Assembly (NCBI GenBank): GCA_947486505.1
Contig: CANKTT010000017.1
Span: 1 to 18,796, forward strand
Source of the DNA: Actinomycetota bacterium
Lineage (GTDB): Bacteria; Actinomycetota; Actinomycetes; S36-B12; UBA5976
Direction of reading: 5' to 3'
Length of the DNA: 18,796 nucleotides
In this document: piece by piece, positions 7,476-14,246 of the stretch
How positions within the stretch are numbered: the stretch's first letter is position 1
Layout: each line of letters opens with the position of its first letter
Position numbers and translations under genes: made by a program
The notes under the pieces: generated by a model
Databases searched by the model: none
Told to the model about the DNA's origin: nothing
Seen by the model: the letters and a program-made list of their open reading frames with translations, nothing else

Positions 7476-8057
7476 CTACTTTGAGTTTGTGAGCTTCCAA
7501 GCTAACGGCAGAACAGCGCCAGCAGCTACAGCCTTAATTGCATCGCCAATCAGGAACGGAACAACGCCGTTAACGATTGCCCAGCCAAGAGTGTTTCCAG
7601 TTACATAAGCAAGCCATGGTGCGCCCAGAGAATAGATAACCAAGCTGCCTGCAACATAAGCCAAGGCTGTCGTGGAAGTTTTAGTTGATGCTCCAGCGGC
7701 TGCGATTCGTCCGACAACATAAGAGGCAACGACAAAGCCAAGTAGGTATCCGCCAGTTGCGCCGATTACTTCTTCTCGACCGCCAGCTCCACCAGCAAGC
7801 ACTGGTGCGCCGGCTACCGCCAAAGTTATGTACAGCACTTGTGCTAACACAGCGCGTTCAGCGCCCAAAGCAGCCGCGCCAGCGAGGACTGCGAAAGTCT
7901 GCAGCGTCAGCGGCACTGGTGTGAATGGAAGTGGAATCGCCACCTGGGCTGACAGCGCAGTGAATGCAGTTAGACCAATTACCAGAGCAGCGTTACGCAC
8001 TCTCGACTTGGCTGCCCAAGAATCTACGACTACTCCGCTTACGGCTGTTGCACTCAT
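7476..8057 (-). CDS. bioY: BioY, biotin ECF-transporter substrate-binding component
   Basis: The small membrane S-component BioY captures biotin and works with an energy-coupling module (EcfT plus two ATPases), here not adjacent. About 193 residues with six hydrophobic segments. Family signatures are PLPFTPVPLTLQTFAVLAGA, AVLAQVLYITLAVAGAPVLAGGAGG and GATGGYLLGF. I take ATG 8057 as the start: GGA lies 6 nt upstream, whereas the longer GTG at 8072 directly follows an in-frame stop and has no ribosome site. The gene stands alone, so it must use a shared Ecf module or bioMN elsewhere. Solitary bioY suggests biotin uptake, possibly auxotrophy. The upstream spacer with direct repeats may hold its operator. 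Confidence 0.92.
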   Translation of the reverse strand: MSATAVSGVVVDSWAAKSRVRNAALVIGLTAFTALSAQVAIPLPFTPVPLTLQTFAVLAGAAALGAERAVLAQVLYITLAVAGAPVLAGGAGGREEVIGATGGYLLGFVVASYVVGRIAAAGASTKTSTTALAYVAGSLVIYSLGAPWLAYVTGNTLGWAIVNGVVPFLIGDAIKAVAAGAVLPLAWKLTNSK

Positions 8058-8089
8058 TACATATCCATTCACTTAGTCCGGCACACTGG

Positions 8090-8119
8090 TTTGTACTTTG
8101 GAAGATTTGTACTTTGGAA
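8090..8119. repeat. 14-bp direct repeat (x2), candidate operator between bioY and OCD genes
   Basis: TTTGTACTTTGGAA occurs at 8090-8103 and again at 8106-8119, identical, with a period of 16 bp. It lies 33 bp upstream of the bioY ATG in the divergent spacer. Two identical sites about 1.5 helical turns apart in a promoter region suggest protein binding; a recent tandem duplication is the alternative. Confidence 0.6.
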
Positions 8120-8153
8120 AATACCCTACCTGAGCCAAAATCCACCTGCGAAT

Positions 8154-8176
8154 TGGACAGGAATCTGGACAGGAAT
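8154..8176. repeat. 11-bp direct repeat (x2) upstream of the OCD gene
   Basis: TGGACAGGAAT occurs at 8154-8164 and 8166-8176, a period of 12 bp, ending 14 bp before the AAGGAG ribosome site of the downstream gene. Function unknown; it may be part of the 5' UTR. Confidence 0.55.
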
Positions 8177-8190
8177 AACCTTGCAGAGAT

Positions 8191-8196
8191 AAGGAG
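8191..8196 (+). promoter_or_regulatory. Shine-Dalgarno of the OCD-family gene
   Basis: AAGGAG lies 6 nt before ATG 8203 and fixes that start. Confidence 0.65.
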
Positions 8197-8202
8197 TGAG
8201 CG

Positions 8203-9159
8203 ATGTTGCATTTAGACGAGACCGAATTAGACCGAATTCTTACCTTCCCGTCATTGGTTGAAAGTCTCAAGCAGGCATTTGCGGGAAACTGGACTACTCC
8301 CCTTCGACAGCACCACGGTATGCCTGGATTTGATTCCACTGGCGCTGAAGTTGAAAATGCACTTTTGCTGATGCCCGCTTGGACCGGGCCGGGCGAAGAA
8401 AACTTTATCGGCGTGAAATTAGTTGCGGTTTATCCGAGTAATGGCCAGATCGGCCTGCCAAGCATTCACGGTCTCTACTACCTAATTGATGGACACACGG
8501 GACAACCGCTGGCGACTATGGATGGTGCTCGCATGACAGTGTGGCGAACAGCTGCTGCTTCTGCCCTGGCTTCTACATATTTGTCTCGCCCCGAAAGTTC
8601 TACACTTACGATGATCGGTGCAGGTGCGCTCAGTCCATTTATGATTCGCGCACATATGGCAGTGCGACCTATTCAAGAAGTATTTCTTTGGAATCACAAC
8701 ATTCGCAAAGCACATGAATTAGCAGAGCAATTGCGCAGTGAAGGATTACCAGTTACTTCGCATCCTGATCTTGTTACGGCAATTGGCAAAAGTGATATTG
8801 TTTCAGCCGCAACGCTGACAACAACCCCGTTGATTTTTGGCAAGTGGGTAAAGCCAGGTACGCACATAGACACTGTTGGGGCATTCACTCCAACTATGCG
8901 CGAGACGGATGATGAGTTAGTTACGAATGCCTCATTATTTTGCGACACCAGAACTGGTGCCCTCAAAGAAGGTGGCGACTTGGCTATTCCGATTTCGCAA
9001 GGAGTCATCACTGCAGCTGACATTTTGGCTGACCTACATGATTTAACTCGAGGCGTGCACCCAGGTCGCACTTCGAATGAAGAACTTACTTATTTTAAGT
9101 CAGTTGGAACAGCGCTAGAAGATCTTGCTGGTGCGATTGCAGTTTGGAAGAGTCGCTAA
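8203..9159 (+). CDS. Ornithine cyclodeaminase / mu-crystallin family protein
   Basis: A 318-residue cytosolic NAD(P)-dependent enzyme of the OCD/mu-crystallin family. An N-terminal half carries the substrate pocket (GVKLV with Lys72; DGARMTVWRTAAAS with Arg110). The Rossmann motif MIGAGALSPFMI lies near 137-148. HIDTVGAFTPTMRE (221-234) carries Asp223, which aligns with the catalytic Asp of bacterial ornithine cyclodeaminase. Members include ornithine cyclodeaminase, alanine dehydrogenase, delta1-pyrroline-2-carboxylate/ketimine reductase and others. The motifs do not separate these, so I give no symbol. Its stop overlaps that of glnE by 4 bp tail to tail (9156-9159). Confidence 0.87.
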   Translation: MLHLDETELDRILTFPSLVESLKQAFAGNWTTPLRQHHGMPGFDSTGAEVENALLLMPAWTGPGEENFIGVKLVAVYPSNGQIGLPSIHGLYYLIDGHTGQPLATMDGARMTVWRTAAASALASTYLSRPESSTLTMIGAGALSPFMIRAHMAVRPIQEVFLWNHNIRKAHELAEQLRSEGLPVTSHPDLVTAIGKSDIVSAATLTTTPLIFGKWVKPGTHIDTVGAFTPTMRETDDELVTNASLFCDTRTGALKEGGDLAIPISQGVITAADILADLHDLTRGVHPGRTSNEELTYFKSVGTALEDLAGAIAVWKSR

Positions 9160-12110
9160 GACGATTCGACTTCACCATAAAACTCACGCTTAACTACTGA
9201 TCGCGCACGACGAGTTAACCTTCGGTATTCATCTGTTAATTGCTGCCCACCACGCAGCCCATGGCCAAGCAGGTGCGAAACTCGGCTAAGTTCCGTTAAG
9301 TCAGTGGGCACTGTGTCAGAGGCTCTACCCCGAACTAGCATCGTAGCGTTTCGTACTCGCATAACAAGTTTCCAAGTCGCCTCAAGTTGCGCAAAATCTG
9401 ACTGGGAAACAAAACCGCAATTAACTTCTTGACGAAGCGCTGGCAGAGTTTCTGTACTTGTTATCTCGGGGTTGGTAAATCCATGCTCTAGTTGCTTTAC
9501 TTGCACTAGCCACTCAATGTCCGAAAGTCCACCCGGACCTAATTTGGTATGTAGTCCTGGATCAACGCCGCGGGGCAATCTTTCCGATTCCATTCGTGCC
9601 TTTATGCGCCTAATCTCGCGAAGTTCCGACTCCGCAAGGCCATCTGGTTTGTATCGAATTGGATCAATTAACGCGATGAATTCTTTGCTAAGTGATAAAT
9701 CTCCGGCAACTGGTTTAGCGCGTAGTAAAGCTTGGGTTTCCCAGCCAGATGACCAATTCTGGTAATAGGCCCGGAATGAATCTAGGCTTCTAGCAAGTGG
9801 GCCACTCTTACCTTCTGGTCGCAGGTCAGCGTCTATCGCAAGTTCGGGGTCGGTACTTGGCGCCATTAGCAGGGTGCGCAGTTCGTTGGCTATCGCGTGC
9901 GCAGTCTGAGCTGCTTGCTCGGGCGCATTTGAATCTGCCGGCTTGTCGTCTCCGTCAACATCACCGTAGACAAACATCACATCAGCATCGCTGCCATAAC
10001 TCAGTTCCCCGCCACCATATCGGCCCATAGCGATGATTGAAAATCTCGGTGCCTCAGAAGTTTGCGAAACTATGGCTGAAAGTGTTCCTGCAATCGTTGC
10101 AGTGGTAACTGCTGTTAATTGATTTCCAACGGTCTCAATGTCTGTTAACCCCAGAACGTCTGAAGCACTGATCTTGAACAACTCTCGTCTACGCATAGCT
10201 CGTAATGCCAAAACTGCATCCGTTGAATTGTCATACCGTGCCGCGGTAGCTATCGCTTCGTCCAACAGGTCAGCTTCGGATTTAGGTAATAGCAATTCTT
10301 CGGTTGCAAGAAAGTTAACTGCATCTGGAGACTTAAGTAAAAGATCTGTCGCATACCTACTCGAACCCAAAATTATGGCAAGGCGTTGTGCAGTGGCTGA
10401 CTCGTCACGAAGTAGTCGCAAGTACCAAGGTGTGGTTCCCAAAGCTTCACTGACTCTTCTAAATCCCAAAAGCCCTGCATCCGGATCTGGGGTATCAGCG
10501 AACCATTCCAACATAACTGGCAAAAGGGTCCGCTGTATTACGGCACGTCGGGTCACACCAGAAGTCAAAGACTCTAAATGTCGCAATGCGCTATCTGGAT
10601 CTGCGTACCCAAGGGCTTTAAGGCGACTTCTCGCGTCATCAGTGGAAAGTTTAGAATCACTACTTTCTAGTTTTGCTACAGCTTGTAGTAGCGGGCGATA
10701 AAAAAGTTTTTCATGTATGCGCCGCACTTCACGTGCGTGCTTTTTCCACTCTTTCGTCAAGTCTGCAACTGGATCCAAAGAAAATCCCATTGATCGACCA
10801 AGGCGTCGTTGATCCACTTCATCAGTTGGCATGATGTGAGTTCTGCGCAACCGATAAAGCTGGATCCGATGTTCTAGAGTCCGCAAAAATCTATATGCGG
10901 CATCTAGAGTGGCGGCATCTTCGCGCCCGACATAACCCCAAGTAGCAAGTTGCTCTAACGCAATGAGGGTGTTTGAGTTTCGAACTAAGTCATCCGTGCG
11001 GCCATGCACCATTTGCAAAAGTTGGACAGCAAATTCAACATCTCGCAGTCCTCCGCGACCAAGTTTTAATTCGCGATCTGCATCTTTGGCTGGTAGCAGG
11101 TCAGTTACTCGTTCTCGCATACCCTGCACATCTGCAACAAAGTTTGGCCGACTAGATGCCTGCCAAATTAAGGGAGACACGGCAGCAGCAAAGTCATTTC
11201 CCAATTCGAAGTCCCCTGCCATCGGCCGAGCCTTCAATAACGCTTGGTACTCCCAGGTCTGGGCCCAGCGATGGTAGTAATCCAGGTAGCTATCCAAAGT
11301 GCGAACCAATGCACCTGATTTTCCCTCTGGACGAAGAGCCGCATCTACATCCCAAATCGTTCCTTCGGAAGTAACCGCAGAACACGCCTGGATCAATGCT
11401 TTGGCGATTTCGCTACCAATGGTTATGGCATCTTCGTCAGTTGCGCCCAATGCTGGCTCAACGACAAACATCACATCAACATCACTTACATAGTTAAGCT
11501 CTCTCGCCCCACATTTGCCCATGGCGATAACCGCCATTCGCACTTTGTCATCGTTTGTGACATTTGCGCGGGCAATGACCAGTGCGCTAGCTATCACTGC
11601 ATCTGCCAAGTCACTCAGAGCTTGAGCTATTCCAGGAAGGATAGTAGTGCTGTCTTGTACTGCGCGAAGATCAACTGCTGCTATCGCACAAACTTGCCTG
11701 CGATAAGCAACTCGAAGCGCTAACAGCGCTTCATCCCATTGCAAGGTTGTGACCGCAGTCAACAATTCGAAATGCATCTGGGCAGAAGTTGGTACGTCGA
11801 TTGTTTCTAGTGCATAACTGATCTGCGATGGGTGGCGCTCCAGATGTTCACTTATTGCAACTGATGAACCAAGCAGCGCTGCAAGAACCCGAAATCTCTC
11901 TTCGTCCAGCGAATCAACATCAAACTCGCCAGAGTTAAAGATTTTAGCCAAGGCATGGAGTGCGGCATCAGGATCTGGAGAATCCTTAAGGTATTCCAAC
12001 TTTGCATCGAGTGCGGGAACCTGAATTAACACATCTTGGCAAGCCTGCGTATTCGCAAAGCCCATTCGAGCCAGGCGAGCTAGTTGAGTGGAGCCGCGAG
12101 CATCAGTCAC
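9156..12110 (-). CDS. glnE: Bifunctional glutamine synthetase adenylyltransferase / adenylyl-removing enzyme GlnE
   Basis: A 984-residue protein of the expected length with two nucleotidyltransferase halves. The N-terminal deadenylylase domain has GKCGARELNYVSDVDVMFV (198-216; Asp210/Asp212). The C-terminal adenylylase domain has GRYGGGELSYGSDADVMFV (696-714; Asp708/Asp710). Each is followed by a D-A-x-LRPEGKSG block. GlnE adds AMP to, or removes it from, a tyrosine on glutamine synthetase I, tuning ammonium assimilation to nitrogen status. The GTG start at 12110 overlaps the stop of the amidotransferase gene (GTGA, 4 bp), implying translational coupling. The neighbouring GlnA2 has Trp at the adenylylation site, so the target is probably another GlnA. 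Confidence 0.96.
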   Translation of the reverse strand: MTDARGSTQLARLARMGFANTQACQDVLIQVPALDAKLEYLKDSPDPDAALHALAKIFNSGEFDVDSLDEERFRVLAALLGSSVAISEHLERHPSQISYALETIDVPTSAQMHFELLTAVTTLQWDEALLALRVAYRRQVCAIAAVDLRAVQDSTTILPGIAQALSDLADAVIASALVIARANVTNDDKVRMAVIAMGKCGARELNYVSDVDVMFVVEPALGATDEDAITIGSEIAKALIQACSAVTSEGTIWDVDAALRPEGKSGALVRTLDSYLDYYHRWAQTWEYQALLKARPMAGDFELGNDFAAAVSPLIWQASSRPNFVADVQGMRERVTDLLPAKDADRELKLGRGGLRDVEFAVQLLQMVHGRTDDLVRNSNTLIALEQLATWGYVGREDAATLDAAYRFLRTLEHRIQLYRLRRTHIMPTDEVDQRRLGRSMGFSLDPVADLTKEWKKHAREVRRIHEKLFYRPLLQAVAKLESSDSKLSTDDARSRLKALGYADPDSALRHLESLTSGVTRRAVIQRTLLPVMLEWFADTPDPDAGLLGFRRVSEALGTTPWYLRLLRDESATAQRLAIILGSSRYATDLLLKSPDAVNFLATEELLLPKSEADLLDEAIATAARYDNSTDAVLALRAMRRRELFKISASDVLGLTDIETVGNQLTAVTTATIAGTLSAIVSQTSEAPRFSIIAMGRYGGGELSYGSDADVMFVYGDVDGDDKPADSNAPEQAAQTAHAIANELRTLLMAPSTDPELAIDADLRPEGKSGPLARSLDSFRAYYQNWSSGWETQALLRAKPVAGDLSLSKEFIALIDPIRYKPDGLAESELREIRRIKARMESERLPRGVDPGLHTKLGPGGLSDIEWLVQVKQLEHGFTNPEITSTETLPALRQEVNCGFVSQSDFAQLEATWKLVMRVRNATMLVRGRASDTVPTDLTELSRVSHLLGHGLRGGQQLTDEYRRLTRRARSVVKREFYGEVESS

Positions 12111-12838
12111 AGCACTTTAGCCTGTTGATCCTTAACCAATTGGGCCCAGGCTTGGAATGCTGGTTTCCAGGTCTTAATTAATTCAGCTTCGGCTGCTGCT
12201 ACTTGTGCACAGGCCTGATCAATGCTGTTATCCAGCCTGGCAAGTTCATCATCCGTTTCTGCCCAAGACGAGAAAATCTCCGAATCAATTTCGGGATGAA
12301 ACTGGATGCCATAAACATTTTCGCCAATGCGAAATGCTTGAACCGGGCAAACATCGTTGCCTGCCAAAACTACGGCTTCCTCGGGTAGATCAGTTATGTA
12401 ATCTTTATGCCATTCCGCTGCTATGACTTCCTTGCCAGCAATATGACCAAAAACGGCATCTTGCTTAGCAACGTCCGAGACCTGAAACGAAGCTATGCCA
12501 ATTTCTGGAACTGGAGTGGGTCCAACCTTGCCGTCGACTGCCGTAGCCAATAACTGCCCACCCAAACAAATTCCGAAAAACGGAATATCGTTAGCAACCA
12601 CATCTTTCATCAAAGAGCGTTCATCCGTAAGCCATGGAAATTCAATTTCATCGTTTGCTCCCATGTATCCACCCATGGTTATGGCACCTGAATACTGGAC
12701 TGGCAACGACACTGGGACTGTTTCGCCTAGGTAGGCGTGAATAACTTCTACGTCTACGCCTACTTCATTAATCCATTTCCCAACCAGAGCAACTGGATCG
12801 TCAATTTCATTTTGAATTACCAATACAAGTGGATTCAT
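12107..12838 (-). CDS. Class I glutamine amidotransferase (GMP-synthase-like GATase1 domain)
   Basis: A 243-residue cytosolic protein that is one stand-alone class I GATase domain plus a helical tail (about 195-243). The catalytic triad is visible: Cys91 in the elbow FFGICLGGQLL, and His181 and Glu183 in GIQFHPEID. Such domains hydrolyse glutamine or gamma-glutamyl amides; no synthase domain is fused. Its ATG directly abuts the glnA2 stop (TAAATG) and its stop overlaps the glnE start, so it sits inside a coupled nitrogen operon. A gamma-glutamyl hydrolase role, like PuuD in polyamine breakdown, is one idea given GlnA2-type gamma-glutamylation; this is inference. Confidence 0.9.
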   Translation of the reverse strand: MNPLVLVIQNEIDDPVALVGKWINEVGVDVEVIHAYLGETVPVSLPVQYSGAITMGGYMGANDEIEFPWLTDERSLMKDVVANDIPFFGICLGGQLLATAVDGKVGPTPVPEIGIASFQVSDVAKQDAVFGHIAGKEVIAAEWHKDYITDLPEEAVVLAGNDVCPVQAFRIGENVYGIQFHPEIDSEIFSSWAETDDELARLDNSIDQACAQVAAAEAELIKTWKPAFQAWAQLVKDQQAKVL

Positions 12839-14176
12839 TTAAAGCACCGGCAAATACTTATCGAGTTCAAATGCAGTCACCTGTGATCGATACTCTTCCC
12901 ATTCAGCTCGCTTATTGCGTAAGAAAAAGTCAAACACATGTTCGCCAAGAGTTTCTGCAACTAACTCACTTTTTTCCATCACTTTGATGGCATCGCCTAA
13001 TGACTGTGGAAGTGGTGAGATTCCAAGAGCGGCGCGTTCTGGTTCCGAAAGCGACCAAACATCATCTTCTGAGCCTGGTGGCAATTCGTATCCTTCTTCA
13101 ATGCCCTTCATGCCAGCTGCCAGCATTAAGGCAAACGACAAGTAAGGGTTGCAAGCAGAATCTAAGGATCGGAATTCAATTCGGGTTGAGTTGCCTTTTG
13201 TTGGCTTGTACATAGGTACCCGAATTAGGGCCGAGCGATTGTTGTGTCCCCAACAGATAAATGACGGTGCTTCCCCACCGCCACTAAGGCGCTTGTAAGA
13301 GTTAACCCACTGGTTTGTAACGGCAGTAATCTCAGGGGCATGCTTTAGAAGTCCAGCAATGAACTGTCGCCCAGTTTTTGAAAGTTGGTAGTGAGCACCG
13401 GCTTCATAGAATGCATTTCGGTCGCCTTCAAATAACGAAAGGTGGGTATGCATACCTGAGCCTGGGTATTGCGAGAACGGCTTTGGCATAAAAGATGCGT
13501 AAACCCCTTGAGCTAGTGCAACTTCTTTCATGACAACTCGGAAAGTCATGATGTTGTCTGCTGTTGTTAGAGCATCTGCGTAACGTAAATCGATTTCTTG
13601 TTGACCAGGTGCACCTTCATGATGACTGAATTCAACTGAGATTCCCATGGATTCAAGCATCGTGATTGCTTGGCGCCTAAAGTCATATCCCACGGCGCTC
13701 GGGGAGTGATCGAAGTAACCCACTTCGTCAACTGGAATTGGCTGTTGACCCTTTTCAGGTTGATTCTTGAATAAGAAGAATTCGATTTCCGGATGAGTGT
13801 AAAAGGTGAAGCCTTTGTCTGCTGCCTTACTCAAGGCCCGAGTTAAAACGTGCCTTGGATCTGCCCATGATGGTGAGCCATCTGGAAGTTGAATATCGCA
13901 GAACATGCGAGCAACGCTGCTTTCCTCGCCGCGCCAAGGCAAGATTGAGAACGTCTCTGGATCTGGCTTGGCCAACATGTCAGATTCATATACGCGGGCA
14001 AAGCCTTCGATTGCCGAACCATCAAATCCGATGCCCTCAGAAAAGGCTCCTTCAAGTTCAGCTGGTGCAATAGCAACCGACTTTAAAGTGCCCAATACAT
14101 CTGTAAACCACAGTCGCACAAAGCGAATGTCTCGCTCTTCGATGGTACGTAATACGAATTCTGTTTGCTTATCCAC
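12839..14176 (-). CDS. glnA2: Glutamine synthetase family protein, GlnA2 type
   Basis: Starting from GTG 14176 the protein has 445 residues, close to mycobacterial GlnA2, and begins DKQTEFVLRTIEERDIRFVR like that protein. A longer frame to 14233 exists but has no homologous extension. Conserved GS elements include Glu130 and Glu132 (HPEIEFF), Glu187 (HHEGAPGQQE) and GMHTHLSL with His243. The C-terminal VWSLSEPER has Trp374 where GSI has the adenylylated Tyr. The family makes glutamine from glutamate, NH3 and ATP; some GlnA2/GlnA3 proteins instead gamma-glutamylate polyamines. It is the first gene of an operon with the GATase and glnE and is divergent from nadE. A GTAAC-N6-GTAAC motif in the spacer suggests nitrogen control. 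Confidence 0.93.
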   Translation of the reverse strand: MDKQTEFVLRTIEERDIRFVRLWFTDVLGTLKSVAIAPAELEGAFSEGIGFDGSAIEGFARVYESDMLAKPDPETFSILPWRGEESSVARMFCDIQLPDGSPSWADPRHVLTRALSKAADKGFTFYTHPEIEFFLFKNQPEKGQQPIPVDEVGYFDHSPSAVGYDFRRQAITMLESMGISVEFSHHEGAPGQQEIDLRYADALTTADNIMTFRVVMKEVALAQGVYASFMPKPFSQYPGSGMHTHLSLFEGDRNAFYEAGAHYQLSKTGRQFIAGLLKHAPEITAVTNQWVNSYKRLSGGGEAPSFICWGHNNRSALIRVPMYKPTKGNSTRIEFRSLDSACNPYLSFALMLAAGMKGIEEGYELPPGSEDDVWSLSEPERAALGISPLPQSLGDAIKVMEKSELVAETLGEHVFDFFLRNKRAEWEEYRSQVTAFELDKYLPVL

Positions 14177-14182
14177 TAGTCC

Positions 14183-14188
14183 ATGATG
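14183..14188 (-). promoter_or_regulatory. Possible -10 box of glnA2 (one mismatch)
   Basis: On the minus strand CATCAT is followed by 6 nt and GTG 14176, the same spacing as the TANNNT boxes elsewhere in the window but with C in the first position. No Shine-Dalgarno sits at useful distance. Confidence 0.35.
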
Positions 14189-14198
14189 AAGCCATTGC

Positions 14199-14214
14199 GT
14201 TACGGCTGTGTTAC
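14199..14214 (-). promoter_or_regulatory. Candidate GlnR box between glnA2 and nadE
   Basis: Read on the minus strand this is GTAAC-ACAGCC-GTAAC: two identical 5-bp half-sites with 6 nt between them. It fits the actinobacterial GlnR consensus gTnAc-N6-GaAAc (first site full, second 4 of 5) and the mycobacterial AC-N9-AC form. It ends 22 bp upstream of the glnA2 start and lies about 20 bp upstream of the nadE -10 box, so it could act on both promoters. Confidence 0.45.
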
Positions 14215-14234
14215 AAAGCAACTCCGTCTGCATT

Positions 14235-14240
14235 TATGCT
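14235..14240 (+). promoter_or_regulatory. Candidate -10 box of leaderless nadE
   Basis: TATGCT (TANNNT) is followed by 6 nt and GTG 14247. There is no Shine-Dalgarno. A weak TTACAA at 14211-14216 could be the -35 element at 18-bp spacing, overlapping the candidate GlnR box. Confidence 0.5.
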
Positions 14241-14246
14241 GTATCT

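Noticed and set aside
10138..10701. 187-aa plus-strand ORF
   Set aside because: Antisense shadow of glnE, which is intact and full length; Ser/Arg-rich composition with no domain.
12300..12600. Possible trp/pab-type anthranilate synthase component II
   Set aside because: The GATase domain is present, but there is no aminase partner and the neighbours are glnA2 and glnE; motifs fit a generic stand-alone GATase better.
14177..14233. Longer glnA2 N-terminus from ATG 14233
   Set aside because: The 19-residue extension has no counterpart in GlnA2 proteins as I recall them and overlaps the nadE control region.
14208..14246. Longer nadE N-terminus from GTG 14208
   Set aside because: The extra 13 residues are not expected in the family, would cover the candidate GlnR box and promoter, and GTG 14247 fits both homology and the -10 spacing.
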